The notes: a model not told the origin generated them from the letters alone. Shown: positions 52,071 to 61,865, counted from the stretch's first letter. The stretch is DNA of 64,000 nucleotides from an uncultured Collinsella sp. (GCA_902493535.1 CABUQG010000007.1:1-64000); one strand, 5' to 3'. Program-made: numbers and translations.

Positions 52071-52952
52071 ATGACGGTCTTTATCCAATACCTGGTCAAC
52101 GGCCTGTCCATGGGCAGCGTCTACGCCATCATCGCGTTGGGCTACACCATGGTCTACGGTATCGCCAAGATGCTGAACTTCGCTCACGGCGACGTCATCA
52201 TGGTCGGTGCCTATGTCTCGTTCTGTGCCACGTCGTATCTCGGCCTCCCGGGCTGGGCATCTGTAATTCTTTCTTGTGTGGTCTGTACCGTTCTCGGCGT
52301 TCTCATCGAGGGTCTGGCCTATAAGCCGCTGCGCCAAGCAGGCCCGCTGGCCGTTCTGATCACGGCTATCGGCGTGTCTTACTTCCTGCAGAACGCCGCG
52401 CAGCTTCTGTGGGGCGCCACGCCCAAGAACTTCACTTCGCTCGTCACCTTCCAGGTGCCGGAGTTCTTGGCCAAGTTCAACGTAAGCGCCGTCTCGCTCG
52501 TCACCATCGTCGCCTGCCTGGTTATCATGGCCGGACTGATGTTCTTTACAGGTAAGACCAAGATGGGCAAGGCCATGCGCGCCGTGTCCGAGGACAAGGC
52601 CGCCGCTCAGCTCATGGGCATCAACGTCAACCGCACCATCTCGATGACGTTCGCCATCGGCTCCGCCCTTGCCGCCATCGCCGGTGTGCTCCTGTGCTCC
52701 TACTCGCCGGTGTTGCAGCCCACGACGGGTGCCATGCCTGGCATCAAGGCCTTCGACGCCGCCGTCTTCGGCGGCATCGGCTCCATCCCCGGTGCCTTTG
52801 TCGGTGGCATTCTCATCGGCATCATCGAGGCGATGGCGCAGGCTTACATTTCCACGAGCCTTGCCAACTCCATCGTCTTTGGTGTTTTGATCATCGTCCT
52901 GCTCGTCAAGCCTGCCGGCCTCTTGGGCAAGTACGTCCCCGAGAAGGTGTAG
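52071..52952 (+). CDS. livH: Branched-chain amino acid ABC permease LivH
   Basis: A 293-aa inner-membrane permease with about eight transmembrane helices. The opening LVNGLSMGSVYAIIALGYTMVYG and NFAHGDVIMVGAY are LivH hallmarks; the cytoplasmic EAA-like coupling segment is around KTKMGKAMRAVSEDKAAAQLMG. It pairs with LivM. ATG 52071 with AAAGGGGG ten bases upstream is preferred; an in-frame ATG at 52062 lies too close to that site. Confidence 0.95.
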   Translation: MTVFIQYLVNGLSMGSVYAIIALGYTMVYGIAKMLNFAHGDVIMVGAYVSFCATSYLGLPGWASVILSCVVCTVLGVLIEGLAYKPLRQAGPLAVLITAIGVSYFLQNAAQLLWGATPKNFTSLVTFQVPEFLAKFNVSAVSLVTIVACLVIMAGLMFFTGKTKMGKAMRAVSEDKAAAQLMGINVNRTISMTFAIGSALAAIAGVLLCSYSPVLQPTTGAMPGIKAFDAAVFGGIGSIPGAFVGGILIGIIEAMAQAYISTSLANSIVFGVLIIVLLVKPAGLLGKYVPEKV

Positions 52953-52961
52953 GTGAGCGTT

Positions 52962-54041
52962 ATGAAGTTCCTTAAAGACAAACAGACGCGTCACGACTTT
53001 GTCACGTACGCCATGTGCGTTGTGGCCTTCGCCATCGTGTTCTTTATGCAGTCTAACCACATGATTCCGCGCATGATCGCCGGTCAGCTGGTTCCCATCA
53101 CGGCCTATATCGTCATGGCCATCTCCCTTAACCTCGTCGTCGGCATCGCGGGCGACTTGTCGCTGGGCCATGCGGGCTTTATGAGTGTCGGCGCCTATAC
53201 GGGCATCGTCACCGCCGTCGCGCTGGAGAGCGCCGTTCCGTCCGATTCGGTGCGCCTTGTCATCAGCATCGTGGTCGGCGCTATCGCCGCTGCCATCTTG
53301 GGCTTCTTGATCGGTATCCCGGTCCTGCGCCTGAGCGGCGATTACCTGGCTATCGTGACGCTGGCCTTTGGCGAGATCATCAAAGAGGTTGTCACCTGCC
53401 TTATCGTGGGCGTCGATTCCCGCGGCCTGCATGTGATCTTTAACATCACGGGCAACTCCACGATCGACGACCTGCATCTGCTCGAGGACGGCACTGCCAT
53501 CATCAAGGGCGCCCAGGGCGCCTCGGGCGTGTCGACATACTCGACCTTCCTCGCCGGTGCCATCCTGGTCATGGTCGCACTCGTGATCGTGCTCAACCTG
53601 GTTCGCAGCCGTACCGGCCGTGCCATTATGGCCGTGCGCGATAACAAGATTGCAGCCGAGTCCGTAGGCATCTCCGTCACCGAGTACCGCATGATCGCCT
53701 TCGTGGTTTCCGCTGCCCTCGCCGGTGCTGCCGGAGCTCTCTTCGGCGGTAACTTCTCGCAGCTCTCCGCCACCAAGTTCGACTTCAACACGTCCATCCT
53801 CATCCTGGTGTTCGTGGTCCTGGGCGGTCTGGGCAATATGCGCGGCTCCGTCATCGCGGCGGCGCTGCTTACGGTGCTTCCCGAGCTGCTCCGTCAGTTC
53901 TCGGACTACCGCATGCTCATCTACGCCATCGTGCTGATCCTGGTTATGATCTTTACCAACAACCCGCAGCTCAAGGCATTCTTCGGTCGCGTTAAGGACC
54001 GCTTTGCTTCCAAGAAGGAGGTGGCAGCCGATGCCCAGTAA
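52962..54041 (+). CDS. livM: Branched-chain amino acid ABC permease LivM
   Basis: A 359-aa permease with about ten transmembrane helices, including the family blocks ISLNLVVGIAGDLSLGHAGF and GDYLAIVTLAFGEI. RTGRAIMAVRDNKIAAESVG is the coupling helix for the ATPases. ATG 52962 (AGGTGAG upstream) is preferred over GTG 52953. It begins 9 bases after livH and overlaps livG by 11 bases, so the operon is tightly coupled. Confidence 0.95.
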   Translation: MKFLKDKQTRHDFVTYAMCVVAFAIVFFMQSNHMIPRMIAGQLVPITAYIVMAISLNLVVGIAGDLSLGHAGFMSVGAYTGIVTAVALESAVPSDSVRLVISIVVGAIAAAILGFLIGIPVLRLSGDYLAIVTLAFGEIIKEVVTCLIVGVDSRGLHVIFNITGNSTIDDLHLLEDGTAIIKGAQGASGVSTYSTFLAGAILVMVALVIVLNLVRSRTGRAIMAVRDNKIAAESVGISVTEYRMIAFVVSAALAGAAGALFGGNFSQLSATKFDFNTSILILVFVVLGGLGNMRGSVIAAALLTVLPELLRQFSDYRMLIYAIVLILVMIFTNNPQLKAFFGRVKDRFASKKEVAADAQ

Positions 54042-54891
54042 GTTTGAGTTCAACAAGGGCAAGATGGTCCCGTATCCTTCTGGCGCCATCGTTCCCGACC
54101 GCGACCTGGGTCAGCGCCCAGCGCTCGAGTGCATCCACCTGGGCATTGAATTCGGCGGACTTAAGGCGGTCGACGACTTTAGCCTGACCATCGGTAAGAC
54201 CGAGATCGCCGGTCTCATCGGCCCCAACGGCGCCGGTAAGACCACGGTCTTCAACCTGCTCACCAAGGTATACCAGCCCACGCACGGCACCATCCTGCTC
54301 GACGGTGAGGACACCTCGGGCAAGTCCGTCTACCAGGTCAACCGCATGGGTATTGCCCGTACCTTCCAGAACATCCGCCTGTTCAACACCATGACGGTGG
54401 AGGACAACGTTAAGGTCGGTCTGCATAACCAGGAGCGCTACTCCGGTTTTGAGGGCGTGCTGCGCCTGCCGACGTATTGGAAGCACGAGAAGGCCGCCCA
54501 CGAGCGCGCCATGGAGCTGCTGTCCATCTTTGATATGGAGCATCTGGCAAACGAGCAGGCCGGATCGCTGCCTTACGGCGCCCAGCGTCGTCTGGAGATC
54601 GTCCGCGCGCTTGCCACCAACCCCAAACTGCTGTTGCTCGACGAGCCTGCCGCCGGCATGAACCCGTCCGAGACCGCGGAGCTCATGGAGAACATCGTTA
54701 AGATTCGCGACACCTTCGGCATTGCCATCATGCTTATCGAGCATGATATGTCGCTCGTTATGAACATCTGCGAGGGCATTTGCGTGCTCAACTTTGGTAA
54801 GGTCATCGCCAAGGGCACGGCCGAGGAAATCCAGAACAACGACGCTGTTATCGAGGCGTATCTGGGTAAGCAGGATAAGGGGGAGAACTAA
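54031..54891 (+). CDS. livG: Branched-chain amino acid ABC ATPase LivG
   Basis: A 286-aa ATP-binding subunit. Walker A is GPNGAGKTT, the signature region LPYGAQRRLEI (the usual LSGGQ-type C-loop in its LivG variant), Walker B LLLLDEPAAGMNP, and the switch His lies in LIEHDMSLV. AAGGAGG precedes ATG 54031. The end is followed directly by livF. Works as a heterodimer with LivF under LivHM. Confidence 0.95.
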   Translation: MPSKFEFNKGKMVPYPSGAIVPDRDLGQRPALECIHLGIEFGGLKAVDDFSLTIGKTEIAGLIGPNGAGKTTVFNLLTKVYQPTHGTILLDGEDTSGKSVYQVNRMGIARTFQNIRLFNTMTVEDNVKVGLHNQERYSGFEGVLRLPTYWKHEKAAHERAMELLSIFDMEHLANEQAGSLPYGAQRRLEIVRALATNPKLLLLDEPAAGMNPSETAELMENIVKIRDTFGIAIMLIEHDMSLVMNICEGICVLNFGKVIAKGTAEEIQNNDAVIEAYLGKQDKGEN

Positions 54892-55605
54892 ATGGCAGAG
54901 CCGATGCTTTCCGTCTACAACATCAACGTCTGGTACGGCGCCATCCACGCCATCAAGGACATCTCCTTTAACGTTAACGAGGGCGAGATCGTGGCCTTGA
55001 TTGGTGCCAACGGTGCCGGCAAGTCCACAACGCTCAAGACCGTCTCGGGCCTGCTGCGCTCCAAGACCGGCTCCATCAAGTTTATGGGCGAGGACATTAC
55101 CCATACGCCCGCTGATAAGCTGGTTGGTAAGGGCCTGGCTCAGGTTCCCGAGGGTCGTCGCGCCTTTTTGCAGATGACGGTCGAGGAGAACCTGGAGATG
55201 GGCGCCTATACACAGCTCAAGTCCACAATTGCTCCGGGCCTGGAGCGCGTCTACGAGCAGTTCCCGCGCCTGAAGGAACGTCGTCGCCAGGTCGCCGGCA
55301 CCCTTTCAGGTGGCGAGCAGCAGATGCTCGTTATGGGGCGCGCCCTTATGAGTAACCCCAAACTGCTTATGCTCGACGAACCTTCCATGGGTCTGGCACC
55401 GATTCTGATCGAACAGATCTTCCAGATTGTCGAGGACCTGCACAAGGCCGGCACCACGGTGCTTCTGGTCGAGCAAAACGCGCAGATGGCGCTTTCCATC
55501 GCCACACGCGGTTACGTGCTCGAGACCGGCAAGATCACCATGACCGGCACCGGCCAAGAGCTCCTGCATGACGACAACGTCCGCAAAGCCTACCTCGGAG
55601 GCTAA
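54892..55605 (+). CDS. livF: Branched-chain amino acid ABC ATPase LivF
   Basis: A 237-aa ATP-binding subunit. Walker A GANGAGKST, C-loop LSGGEQQML, Walker B LLMLDEPSMGL, and switch EQNAQMAL are all present; VPEGRRAFLQMTVEENLEMGAY is diagnostic of LivF. It starts immediately after the livG stop. Last gene of the liv operon, followed by a strong terminator. Confidence 0.95.
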   Translation: MAEPMLSVYNINVWYGAIHAIKDISFNVNEGEIVALIGANGAGKSTTLKTVSGLLRSKTGSIKFMGEDITHTPADKLVGKGLAQVPEGRRAFLQMTVEENLEMGAYTQLKSTIAPGLERVYEQFPRLKERRRQVAGTLSGGEQQMLVMGRALMSNPKLLMLDEPSMGLAPILIEQIFQIVEDLHKAGTTVLLVEQNAQMALSIATRGYVLETGKITMTGTGQELLHDDNVRKAYLGG

Positions 55606-55615
55606 CCCACCTAAC

Positions 55616-55653
55616 AAAAGGGGCGCTGACTATCTCAGTCAGCGCCCCTTTTT
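55616..55653 (+). terminator. Terminator of the liv operon
   Basis: GGGGCGCTGACT pairs perfectly with AGTCAGCGCCCC around ATCTC, followed by TTTTT. The A-rich left flank makes it usable from both sides. Confidence 0.95.
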
Positions 55654-55722
55654 AAGTTGCGGTGAAATAGGGACTGAATACGGGCTCCAGAGGCCAAAAG
55701 AGTCCCTATTCCACCGCAACTT
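55654..55722. repeat. 69-bp palindrome after the liv terminator
   Basis: Arms 55654-55675 and 55701-55722 pair at 21 of 22 positions around a 25-base loop. The stem core is ATAGGGACT/AGTCCCTAT. It follows directly after the liv terminator and lies upstream of cutC. A repetitive extragenic palindrome or a strong RNA hairpin in the cutC leader is likely. Confidence 0.8.
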
Positions 55723-55780
55723 CATGGGGATGTGTGACAATGCCCGTCGGAAAACATCTGCTGTCTTTGGGGGTCTATCT

Positions 55781-56458
55781 ATGCTGTACGAGTTTTGTGC
55801 CGAGAACTTTGAGCGGGTGCCGGCGGCTATCGATGCCGGTGCAAGGCGTATCGAGCTGTGCGACAACCTTGCCGTTGGTGGCACCACGCCTTCGGCCGGC
55901 GTTATCAGCGCTACGACCAACTATGCACACGAGCACGATGCGCGGGTGATGTGCATGATTCGCCCGCGTGGCGGCGACTTTCACTACAACCAGGACGAGT
56001 TGCGTATGATGGAGATGGACCTGGGCCTTGCCGTGAGCGCCGGCGTTGACGGCTTGGTCTTTGGCTGCTGCAAGCCCTGCGCTGGCGGATGGGCACTCGA
56101 CGAGCTTACGTTGGGCGCTCTCGTGATGGCCGCGGGCTGCGCGACCGAGGAATGCAAGCGTGAGCCCATCGACATCACCTTCCACATGGCGTTTGATCAG
56201 CTCTCGCCCGAGGCTCAGCTCGACGCGATTGACATACTCGCCGACTGCGGCATCACACGCATCCTGACGCATGGTGGCGCTGCCGGTACGCCGATCGAGG
56301 ACAACTTCGAAAACCTGGCCCGCTTGATCGAGTATGCGGGCGACAGCTTGACCATCCTTCCCGGCGGCGGCATTTCCACGGCCAACCGCGATACCGTGGC
56401 GGCGGCACTGGGCGTCTCCGAGCTCCATGGCACAAGGATCGTACCGCTGGAGGTGTAG
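55781..56458 (+). CDS. cutC: CutC family protein
   Basis: A 225-aa TIM-barrel protein of the CutC family. ERVPAAIDAGARRIELCDNL, GGTTPSAG, MIRPRGGDFHY and GVDGLVFGC are the family blocks. The family was linked to copper homeostasis; its exact reaction is disputed. ATG 55781 is chosen because homology begins there and GGGGG lies upstream. The next gene begins 3 bases later, so the two are cotranscribed. Confidence 0.9.
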   Translation: MLYEFCAENFERVPAAIDAGARRIELCDNLAVGGTTPSAGVISATTNYAHEHDARVMCMIRPRGGDFHYNQDELRMMEMDLGLAVSAGVDGLVFGCCKPCAGGWALDELTLGALVMAAGCATEECKREPIDITFHMAFDQLSPEAQLDAIDILADCGITRILTHGGAAGTPIEDNFENLARLIEYAGDSLTILPGGGISTANRDTVAAALGVSELHGTRIVPLEV

Positions 56459-56461
56459 CCC

Positions 56462-57259
56462 GTGGCGCTTGTATTCGATGTTCAGCAGGCGAGCGGCAAG
56501 CCCGACGACAACCGTCGCCCCGGTACCGCGTGCCCCTTTTGCAACACGGAGGGGCTCACCAACATCATCCAGCACGACGGTGACTGCATCTGGCTCGAGA
56601 ATAAGTTCAAAACCCTGCGCGCCACCCATCAAACCGTGCTGATCGAGTCGGCCGATCACGATGCCGACCTGGTGACCTATGAGCCGGATGAACTCCACCA
56701 TGTGATGCGGTTTGCTCTGGGTTGCTGGCGGCGGATGATCGACTCGCAGCAGTATCGAAGCGTGCTCATGTACAAGAACAAGGGTCCGCTTTCGGGCGGC
56801 AGTCTGGTCCATCCGCACATGCAGATTGTGGGTTTGGAGCAGGAAGACGGCTATGCTTCGCTGGCTTCCGCCAATTTCGAAGGTATCAATGTCTGGCAAC
56901 AGGGGAGGATCTCGGCCAACATCTCAACCGAACCCATCATGGGGTTCTTTGAGATCAACGTTTCAGCCCCGCAGGGAATCGCCGCCAGCGATGACACGAG
57001 AGATCAAGCCGAGGCGGATCTCTTCGCCGATGCAATCCAGGTAGCTCTGCGCTATATCCTGAACGAGCACCACGGTGGTCGCGCAGAGTCGTATAACCTG
57101 TTCTTCTATCACCTGGGCGGTCGGACCATTGCCAAGGCGCTGCCGCGTTGGGTGGTTTCGCCCTACTTTGTCGGCTATCGTTTGGCCCAGGTCAATGCTG
57201 AGACAACGCTCGATATCGATGCTGAGCGCCTGCGTGCGCATCTGGAAACGATCGTATAG
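56462..57259 (+). CDS. GalT-like HIT superfamily protein (DUF4931 type)
   Basis: A 265-aa protein resembling galactose-1-phosphate uridylyltransferases. An N-terminal CPFC pair is in place of the usual zinc site; the HIT motif SLVHPHMQIVG carries the active-site histidines. FEINVSAPQGI and NLFFYHLGG follow. A nucleotidyltransferase or hydrolase role is likely, but I would not call it GalT. GTG 56462 follows GGAGG. Confidence 0.8.
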   Translation: MALVFDVQQASGKPDDNRRPGTACPFCNTEGLTNIIQHDGDCIWLENKFKTLRATHQTVLIESADHDADLVTYEPDELHHVMRFALGCWRRMIDSQQYRSVLMYKNKGPLSGGSLVHPHMQIVGLEQEDGYASLASANFEGINVWQQGRISANISTEPIMGFFEINVSAPQGIAASDDTRDQAEADLFADAIQVALRYILNEHHGGRAESYNLFFYHLGGRTIAKALPRWVVSPYFVGYRLAQVNAETTLDIDAERLRAHLETIV

Positions 57260-57289
57260 CAAGACTAACACCCGCGTAATGCGGACAGT

Positions 57290-58288
57290 CTAGCGTGCCA
57301 TGGCGTCGCGGCCGGCTTCGACGCGCTTGCGCTGGGCGGCGCGCTCCTCGCCGGTCAGACGCTCAAAGAGATGCCCGATAAGCGAGGCGAGTACCTGCTG
57401 AAACAGCGTTCCGCACATGACGGGAAACACGACTTCGCCCGGAAAGTACTGCGTGGCGATGACGGCGCCCGAAGAGATGTTACGCATGCCGCAGGTAAAG
57501 CACATGGTGGTCGTCTCGCTATATGGCAGATGCAGCGTATGGGCGACCAGAAAACCGACGACAAAGCCACTGATGGCGAAGACCAAAATAAAGAGGGCGA
57601 CTTCCAAGCGCACCGCGTTCATGTGCAGCACGTACTCGCTCATGGCGGTGGAGTTGGAGGCGATAACGCCCATCATCATGAATTTGCAGGCGGGCGAGAG
57701 CACGGGGGAGAGCTTCTCGTGTCCCCATCCACGCGTGAGCTCGTTGATCACGATGCCGAGCACGGCGGGGATGGCGATCATAAAGGTCATGTCTTGCATC
57801 ATGCTCGGCACATCGATCGAGACGGTGGCACCCAGCAAGAGCTTAAGCGTGAGCGGAATCGTCACAGGGGAGATAACCGAGGACGTCAGGATGATGGTGA
57901 GCGCGAGCGGGCCGTTGCCGCCGAACATGCTGATCCACATAAAAGCGGTGACGGCCACGGGCACGCTGTACTCGAGCACGATGCCGCAGACAAGGTTGGG
58001 GTTGGAGCCAAAGAAGAGTGACCCTATGGCATACGCCGCGATGGGAATAAGCACTGCCGAGACCAGCAGCGCCAGAATCAGGTGCAGCGGACGGTGGAAC
58101 ACCTCGGCTACCTGGTGAAAAGTGTTGCTGAGCGCGCCCTGAAACGTCATAAAGGCGAAGAGGGCGGGAACAATGGGCTTGAGCACGCCGATCTGCTGGG
58201 GAAAGAGCACGCCGAGCGCCACGCAAATCGGAACGATGATCTGCATATGCCCCGCGAGGAACTTTCCCAGTCCAGCCCATTGCTTCAT
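57290..58288 (-). CDS. Bile acid:sodium symporter family transporter
   Basis: A 332-aa BASS-type membrane transporter with about nine to ten helices. FAFMTFQGALSNTF, LEYSVPVAVTAFMW and the crossover MCFTCGMRNISSGAVIATQYF are typical. The family imports bile acids, pantoate or other organic anions with sodium; the substrate is not known here. It is convergent with the GalT-like gene, with a short hairpin (57262-57291) between and overlapping the stop. Confidence 0.9.
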   Translation of the reverse strand: MKQWAGLGKFLAGHMQIIVPICVALGVLFPQQIGVLKPIVPALFAFMTFQGALSNTFHQVAEVFHRPLHLILALLVSAVLIPIAAYAIGSLFFGSNPNLVCGIVLEYSVPVAVTAFMWISMFGGNGPLALTIILTSSVISPVTIPLTLKLLLGATVSIDVPSMMQDMTFMIAIPAVLGIVINELTRGWGHEKLSPVLSPACKFMMMGVIASNSTAMSEYVLHMNAVRLEVALFILVFAISGFVVGFLVAHTLHLPYSETTTMCFTCGMRNISSGAVIATQYFPGEVVFPVMCGTLFQQVLASLIGHLFERLTGEERAAQRKRVEAGRDAMAR

Positions 58289-58562
58289 ATGTCCCGTGAC
58301 TCCCTTTATCCGCGAACTCGTTTGTATGGATATGCTAGACGCTCGTATGCGTCCGTACGGCTGAAACGCTCGATTATTTCGAGGCCATTACCGCCATCGT
58401 TTGCCGAAACCGCGGCGCACCGCGGCGTTTTGCGTCCGCGCTGCACGGTATAATAAATCCGTTCAACAGATCTGCCTGCCGAAGCGGGCACACACAGAGG
58501 ACTCATCGCTATGAACCGTGAGAGGTATCGCGGCGACCTGCCCCTATCAGGGGTGGGTGCCT

Positions 58563-61500
58563 ATGTCATCGCTTAAGACGACGCATCGCTGGGCGGTCGC
58601 TCGGCAAAACCCCGAGCTCGAAAAGGAACTTTCGGCTGGTCTGGGCATTCCGGGGCTGGTGGCGCGCATTATGGTCGCGCACGGCATTGACTCCATCAAA
58701 GAGGGCCAATTGTTTTTGACGCCTTCGCTTGATCGCGACTGGGCCGACCCACTCATTATCCCGGGCATGTCGGTCGTTGCCGACCGCGTCGAGCGTGCTA
58801 TTCGCAACCACGAGCACATTGCAGTCTTTGGCGATTTTGACGTTGACGGTATTACGTCGACCTGCCTGTTGACCGAGGCGCTGCGCACGTTTGGCGCCGA
58901 TGTCACGCCGTTTATTCCGCATCGCTTTGATGAGGGCTACGGTCTTTCGCGCGCGGCACTCGATCGCATTAACGAGCTCGCTCGCCCCCAGCTGATCGTG
59001 ACCGTCGATAACGGCATTGCCGCCAAGGAAGAGGTTTCCTATTTGGAGGACCTGGGGATCGATTTGGTGGTCACGGACCATCACGAGCCCTCCGACCAGG
59101 TGCCGCAGGGTGTGCCCCTGACCGACCCCAAGCTCGAGGACGAGGGCCCCTCGCGCGAGCTTGCCGGTGCTGGTGTGGCGCTCAAGCTGGTGCAAGTCCT
59201 GGGTGAGCGCCTGGGCAAGCCGTCGTATTGGCGTTCGCTAATCGAGGTCGCGGCGCTGGGCACCGTGTCCGACATGATGCCGCTCACGCCCGAGAACCGC
59301 GCGCTGGTTGCCGAGGGCATCCAGCAGATGCGCGTAACCGCTCGCCCCGGCTATATCGCGCTTGCCGCGCTTGCCAAGGCGGACCTTTCGAGCATTACGG
59401 CGGATGGCCTGTCATTCTCGCTCATTCCCCGCTTAAACGCTGCCGGCCGCATGGCCGATCCCAAGCTGGCGCTCGACCTGCTGCTTGCCCGCAATCCCAT
59501 CGAAGCAAGCGCGCTGGCGGCTGAGCTCGAGGAAATCAACCGCCAGCGCCGTGAGATCGAGGCGGAGCTCACGCGCGATGCCATGGCAAAGGTCGAGGAG
59601 ACCTATGACGGCGGGCGCGCGATCGTTGTGGGCGGCGAAGGCTGGCACGAGGGCGTCAAGGGCATCGTGGCAAGCCGTCTGACCAACCGCTATCACGTGC
59701 CGGCGCTGCTGTTCTCGATCGAGGACGGTATCGCGCGCGGCTCTGGTCGCTCGGTGGGCAAAGTTAACCTGTTTGACGCCGTCGAGCGCTGTTCCGACCT
59801 GCTGATTCGTCGCGGCGGACATGCCGGTGCGGTGGGTGTGACCATCGAGGCATCCAAGCTCGATGAATTCCGTCGTCGCCTTTCCGCCGTGCTATCGGAG
59901 ATTCCCGCTGAGGACTTTGAAGACATCGACGAGGTTGCCGCCACGGTCGACCTTTCCGAGCTGAATATCGAGACTATAGAGCAGATTTCCCGTCTTGAGC
60001 CGTTTGGCCAGGGCAACAAGGTGCCGCTGCTGGCCGCCGAGGGCGTGACGATGTGCGATCGCGCCGTGGTGGGCAAAACCGGCGAGCACATGCGCTTTGT
60101 GGCGACCGATGGAGCCGCGAGCGTGCCGGCCATCATGTTCCGCGTGCCGCAAATCGATAAGCTCATCAACTGCGATAGCGCTGTCGACTTGGTGTTCGAG
60201 GCCGTTGCCGAGCATTGGCAGGGGCGTGTGAAGCCCAAGCTCATGATCAAGGATGTTCTGGTCCGCGATACCACGCTGCCCAGCGTCGACGATCCGGCAT
60301 GCGAGCTTCGTCGTGGCGTGCAGCCGGCGGATTCCGGCCTGCGCCTGGAGTCGCGTAAGCGCGAGACACTCGCCCAGCTTTCTTATACCGAGCTGACGCG
60401 CTCGCTTATCCATAGCTTTATAGGCTCGAACCAGCCGCACCGCGCGCAGGTCGAGGCGCTCGATGCCCTGGCCGATCACCAAAGTGTTCTGGCCGTTATG
60501 GGAACGGGGCGCGGCAAGTCGCTCATCTTCCATGTGCATGCCGCGCGCGAGGCGGTTCTTCGCGGGCGTGCGAGCATCTTTGTCTATCCGCTGCGCGCGC
60601 TCGTTGCCGACCAGGCCTATCACCTCTCGTCGACGATGGCCGCGCTCGGCATTGGCGTCGGCGTGTTGACCGGCGAGACCGTGGAGGCGGCGCGCGATGA
60701 CGTGTTTGCCGGCTTGGCTTCGGGCCGTACCGGCATCGTGCTCACGACGCCCGAGTTCCTGTCCATTCACCGCGACCGCTTTGCGCGTTCGGGGCGCATC
60801 GGTTTTGTCGTTATCGATGAGGCGCACCACGCTGGCCTTGCCAAGGGCGGCGACCGCAGCGCCTATCTCGACATGCCCGATATCCTCAAAGCCCTGGGCG
60901 ACCCGGTCGTTATGGCCGCGACGGCCACCGCGACGGCTCCGGTCGTGGCCGAGCTTGCCCGCACGCTTCCGATCACTCACACGGTGGTCGACGAGACGGT
61001 GCGCGAGAACCTGCAGCTCGAGGACGACCGAGATCTTGCGAGCCGCGAGAACCGTTTGGTGTCGATCGTGGCGACGGGGGAAAAGACCGTCATCTACGTC
61101 AATTCGCGCGACCAGTCCGTGGCGCTCGCCAAGACACTACGCAAACGCGTTCCCGACTGTGCGACCCGTATCGCGTTCTATAACGCTGGCCTTACGCGCA
61201 CCGACCGCCATCGCGTAGAGGAGGCGTTTCGAGACGGCAGCCTCAGCTGCATCGTCTCGACATCCGCCTTTGGCGAGGGCGTCAACCTTCCCGATATTCG
61301 CCATGTCGTGCTCTATCACATGCCGTTTGGCGGCATTGAGTTTAACCAGATGAGCGGCCGCGCCGGTCGCGATGGCCAACCCGCCGTGATCCATCTACTC
61401 TATTCGTCGCGTGACGCCCGTATTAACGAGCGCCTGCTCGACTGCTATGCGCCCGAGCGCGACGAGCTCGTCACGCTCTATCGCGCGCTGCAGACCATGT

Positions 61501-61850
61501 GGCGCTCCAACCGCGGCAAGACCGGGGACGATTCCTTTAGCGCGAGCGATATCGACATCGCGCAGATGTGCCTTGCCATCGATGCTCGCACGCCGGTCGA
61601 CGAGCGCTCGGTGGAAAGCGGCTTGGGAATCTTCGAAGAGCTTGGTTTTTGTCGCGTTTCGGGGTTTGACGACACCCGTCGCATCGCGATGGCCGAAAAC
61701 CCCGGCCGCGTGCAATTGAGCAGGTCAATTCGCTATTTGGAGGGCTTGCGCTCGCGCATGGAGTTCTCGGCTTTCCGGAGTTGGGCGCTCGATTCGTGCG
61801 CTTCTGATATGCTAGCCAAAGTTAACCGCCCGATCGTACCGCGGGCCTAG
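58563..61850 (+). CDS. recJ: RecJ exonuclease fused to a RecQ-like helicase
   Basis: A 1095-aa two-part protein. Residues about 1-560 are RecJ, the 5'-3' single-strand DNA exonuclease: DFDVD (91-95), VDNG (148-151), TDHHE (171-175), VSDMMPLTPENR and DHHA1 segment RGGHAGAVGV are all intact. Residues about 610-1095 form a superfamily 2 helicase: Walker A MGTGRGKS (646-653), DEAH (752-755), ATATATAP, and SGRAGRDGQ as motif VI. So unwinding and digestion are joined in one chain for recombination and repair. ATG 58563 follows GGGGTGG; an in-frame ATG-less extension to 58518 is less likely. Confidence 0.9.
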   Translation: MSSLKTTHRWAVARQNPELEKELSAGLGIPGLVARIMVAHGIDSIKEGQLFLTPSLDRDWADPLIIPGMSVVADRVERAIRNHEHIAVFGDFDVDGITSTCLLTEALRTFGADVTPFIPHRFDEGYGLSRAALDRINELARPQLIVTVDNGIAAKEEVSYLEDLGIDLVVTDHHEPSDQVPQGVPLTDPKLEDEGPSRELAGAGVALKLVQVLGERLGKPSYWRSLIEVAALGTVSDMMPLTPENRALVAEGIQQMRVTARPGYIALAALAKADLSSITADGLSFSLIPRLNAAGRMADPKLALDLLLARNPIEASALAAELEEINRQRREIEAELTRDAMAKVEETYDGGRAIVVGGEGWHEGVKGIVASRLTNRYHVPALLFSIEDGIARGSGRSVGKVNLFDAVERCSDLLIRRGGHAGAVGVTIEASKLDEFRRRLSAVLSEIPAEDFEDIDEVAATVDLSELNIETIEQISRLEPFGQGNKVPLLAAEGVTMCDRAVVGKTGEHMRFVATDGAASVPAIMFRVPQIDKLINCDSAVDLVFEAVAEHWQGRVKPKLMIKDVLVRDTTLPSVDDPACELRRGVQPADSGLRLESRKRETLAQLSYTELTRSLIHSFIGSNQPHRAQVEALDALADHQSVLAVMGTGRGKSLIFHVHAAREAVLRGRASIFVYPLRALVADQAYHLSSTMAALGIGVGVLTGETVEAARDDVFAGLASGRTGIVLTTPEFLSIHRDRFARSGRIGFVVIDEAHHAGLAKGGDRSAYLDMPDILKALGDPVVMAATATATAPVVAELARTLPITHTVVDETVRENLQLEDDRDLASRENRLVSIVATGEKTVIYVNSRDQSVALAKTLRKRVPDCATRIAFYNAGLTRTDRHRVEEAFRDGSLSCIVSTSAFGEGVNLPDIRHVVLYHMPFGGIEFNQMSGRAGRDGQPAVIHLLYSSRDARINERLLDCYAPERDELVTLYRALQTMWRSNRGKTGDDSFSASDIDIAQMCLAIDARTPVDERSVESGLGIFEELGFCRVSGFDDTRRIAMAENPGRVQLSRSIRYLEGLRSRMEFSAFRSWALDSCASDMLAKVNRPIVPRA

Positions 61851-61865
61851 GGGAAGGGGACCTCG

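Noticed and set aside
52047..54089. A 680-residue open frame on the minus strand
   Set aside because: Antisense to livH and livM; composition (Asp, Gly, His, Glu-rich) is that of a reverse-complement shadow.
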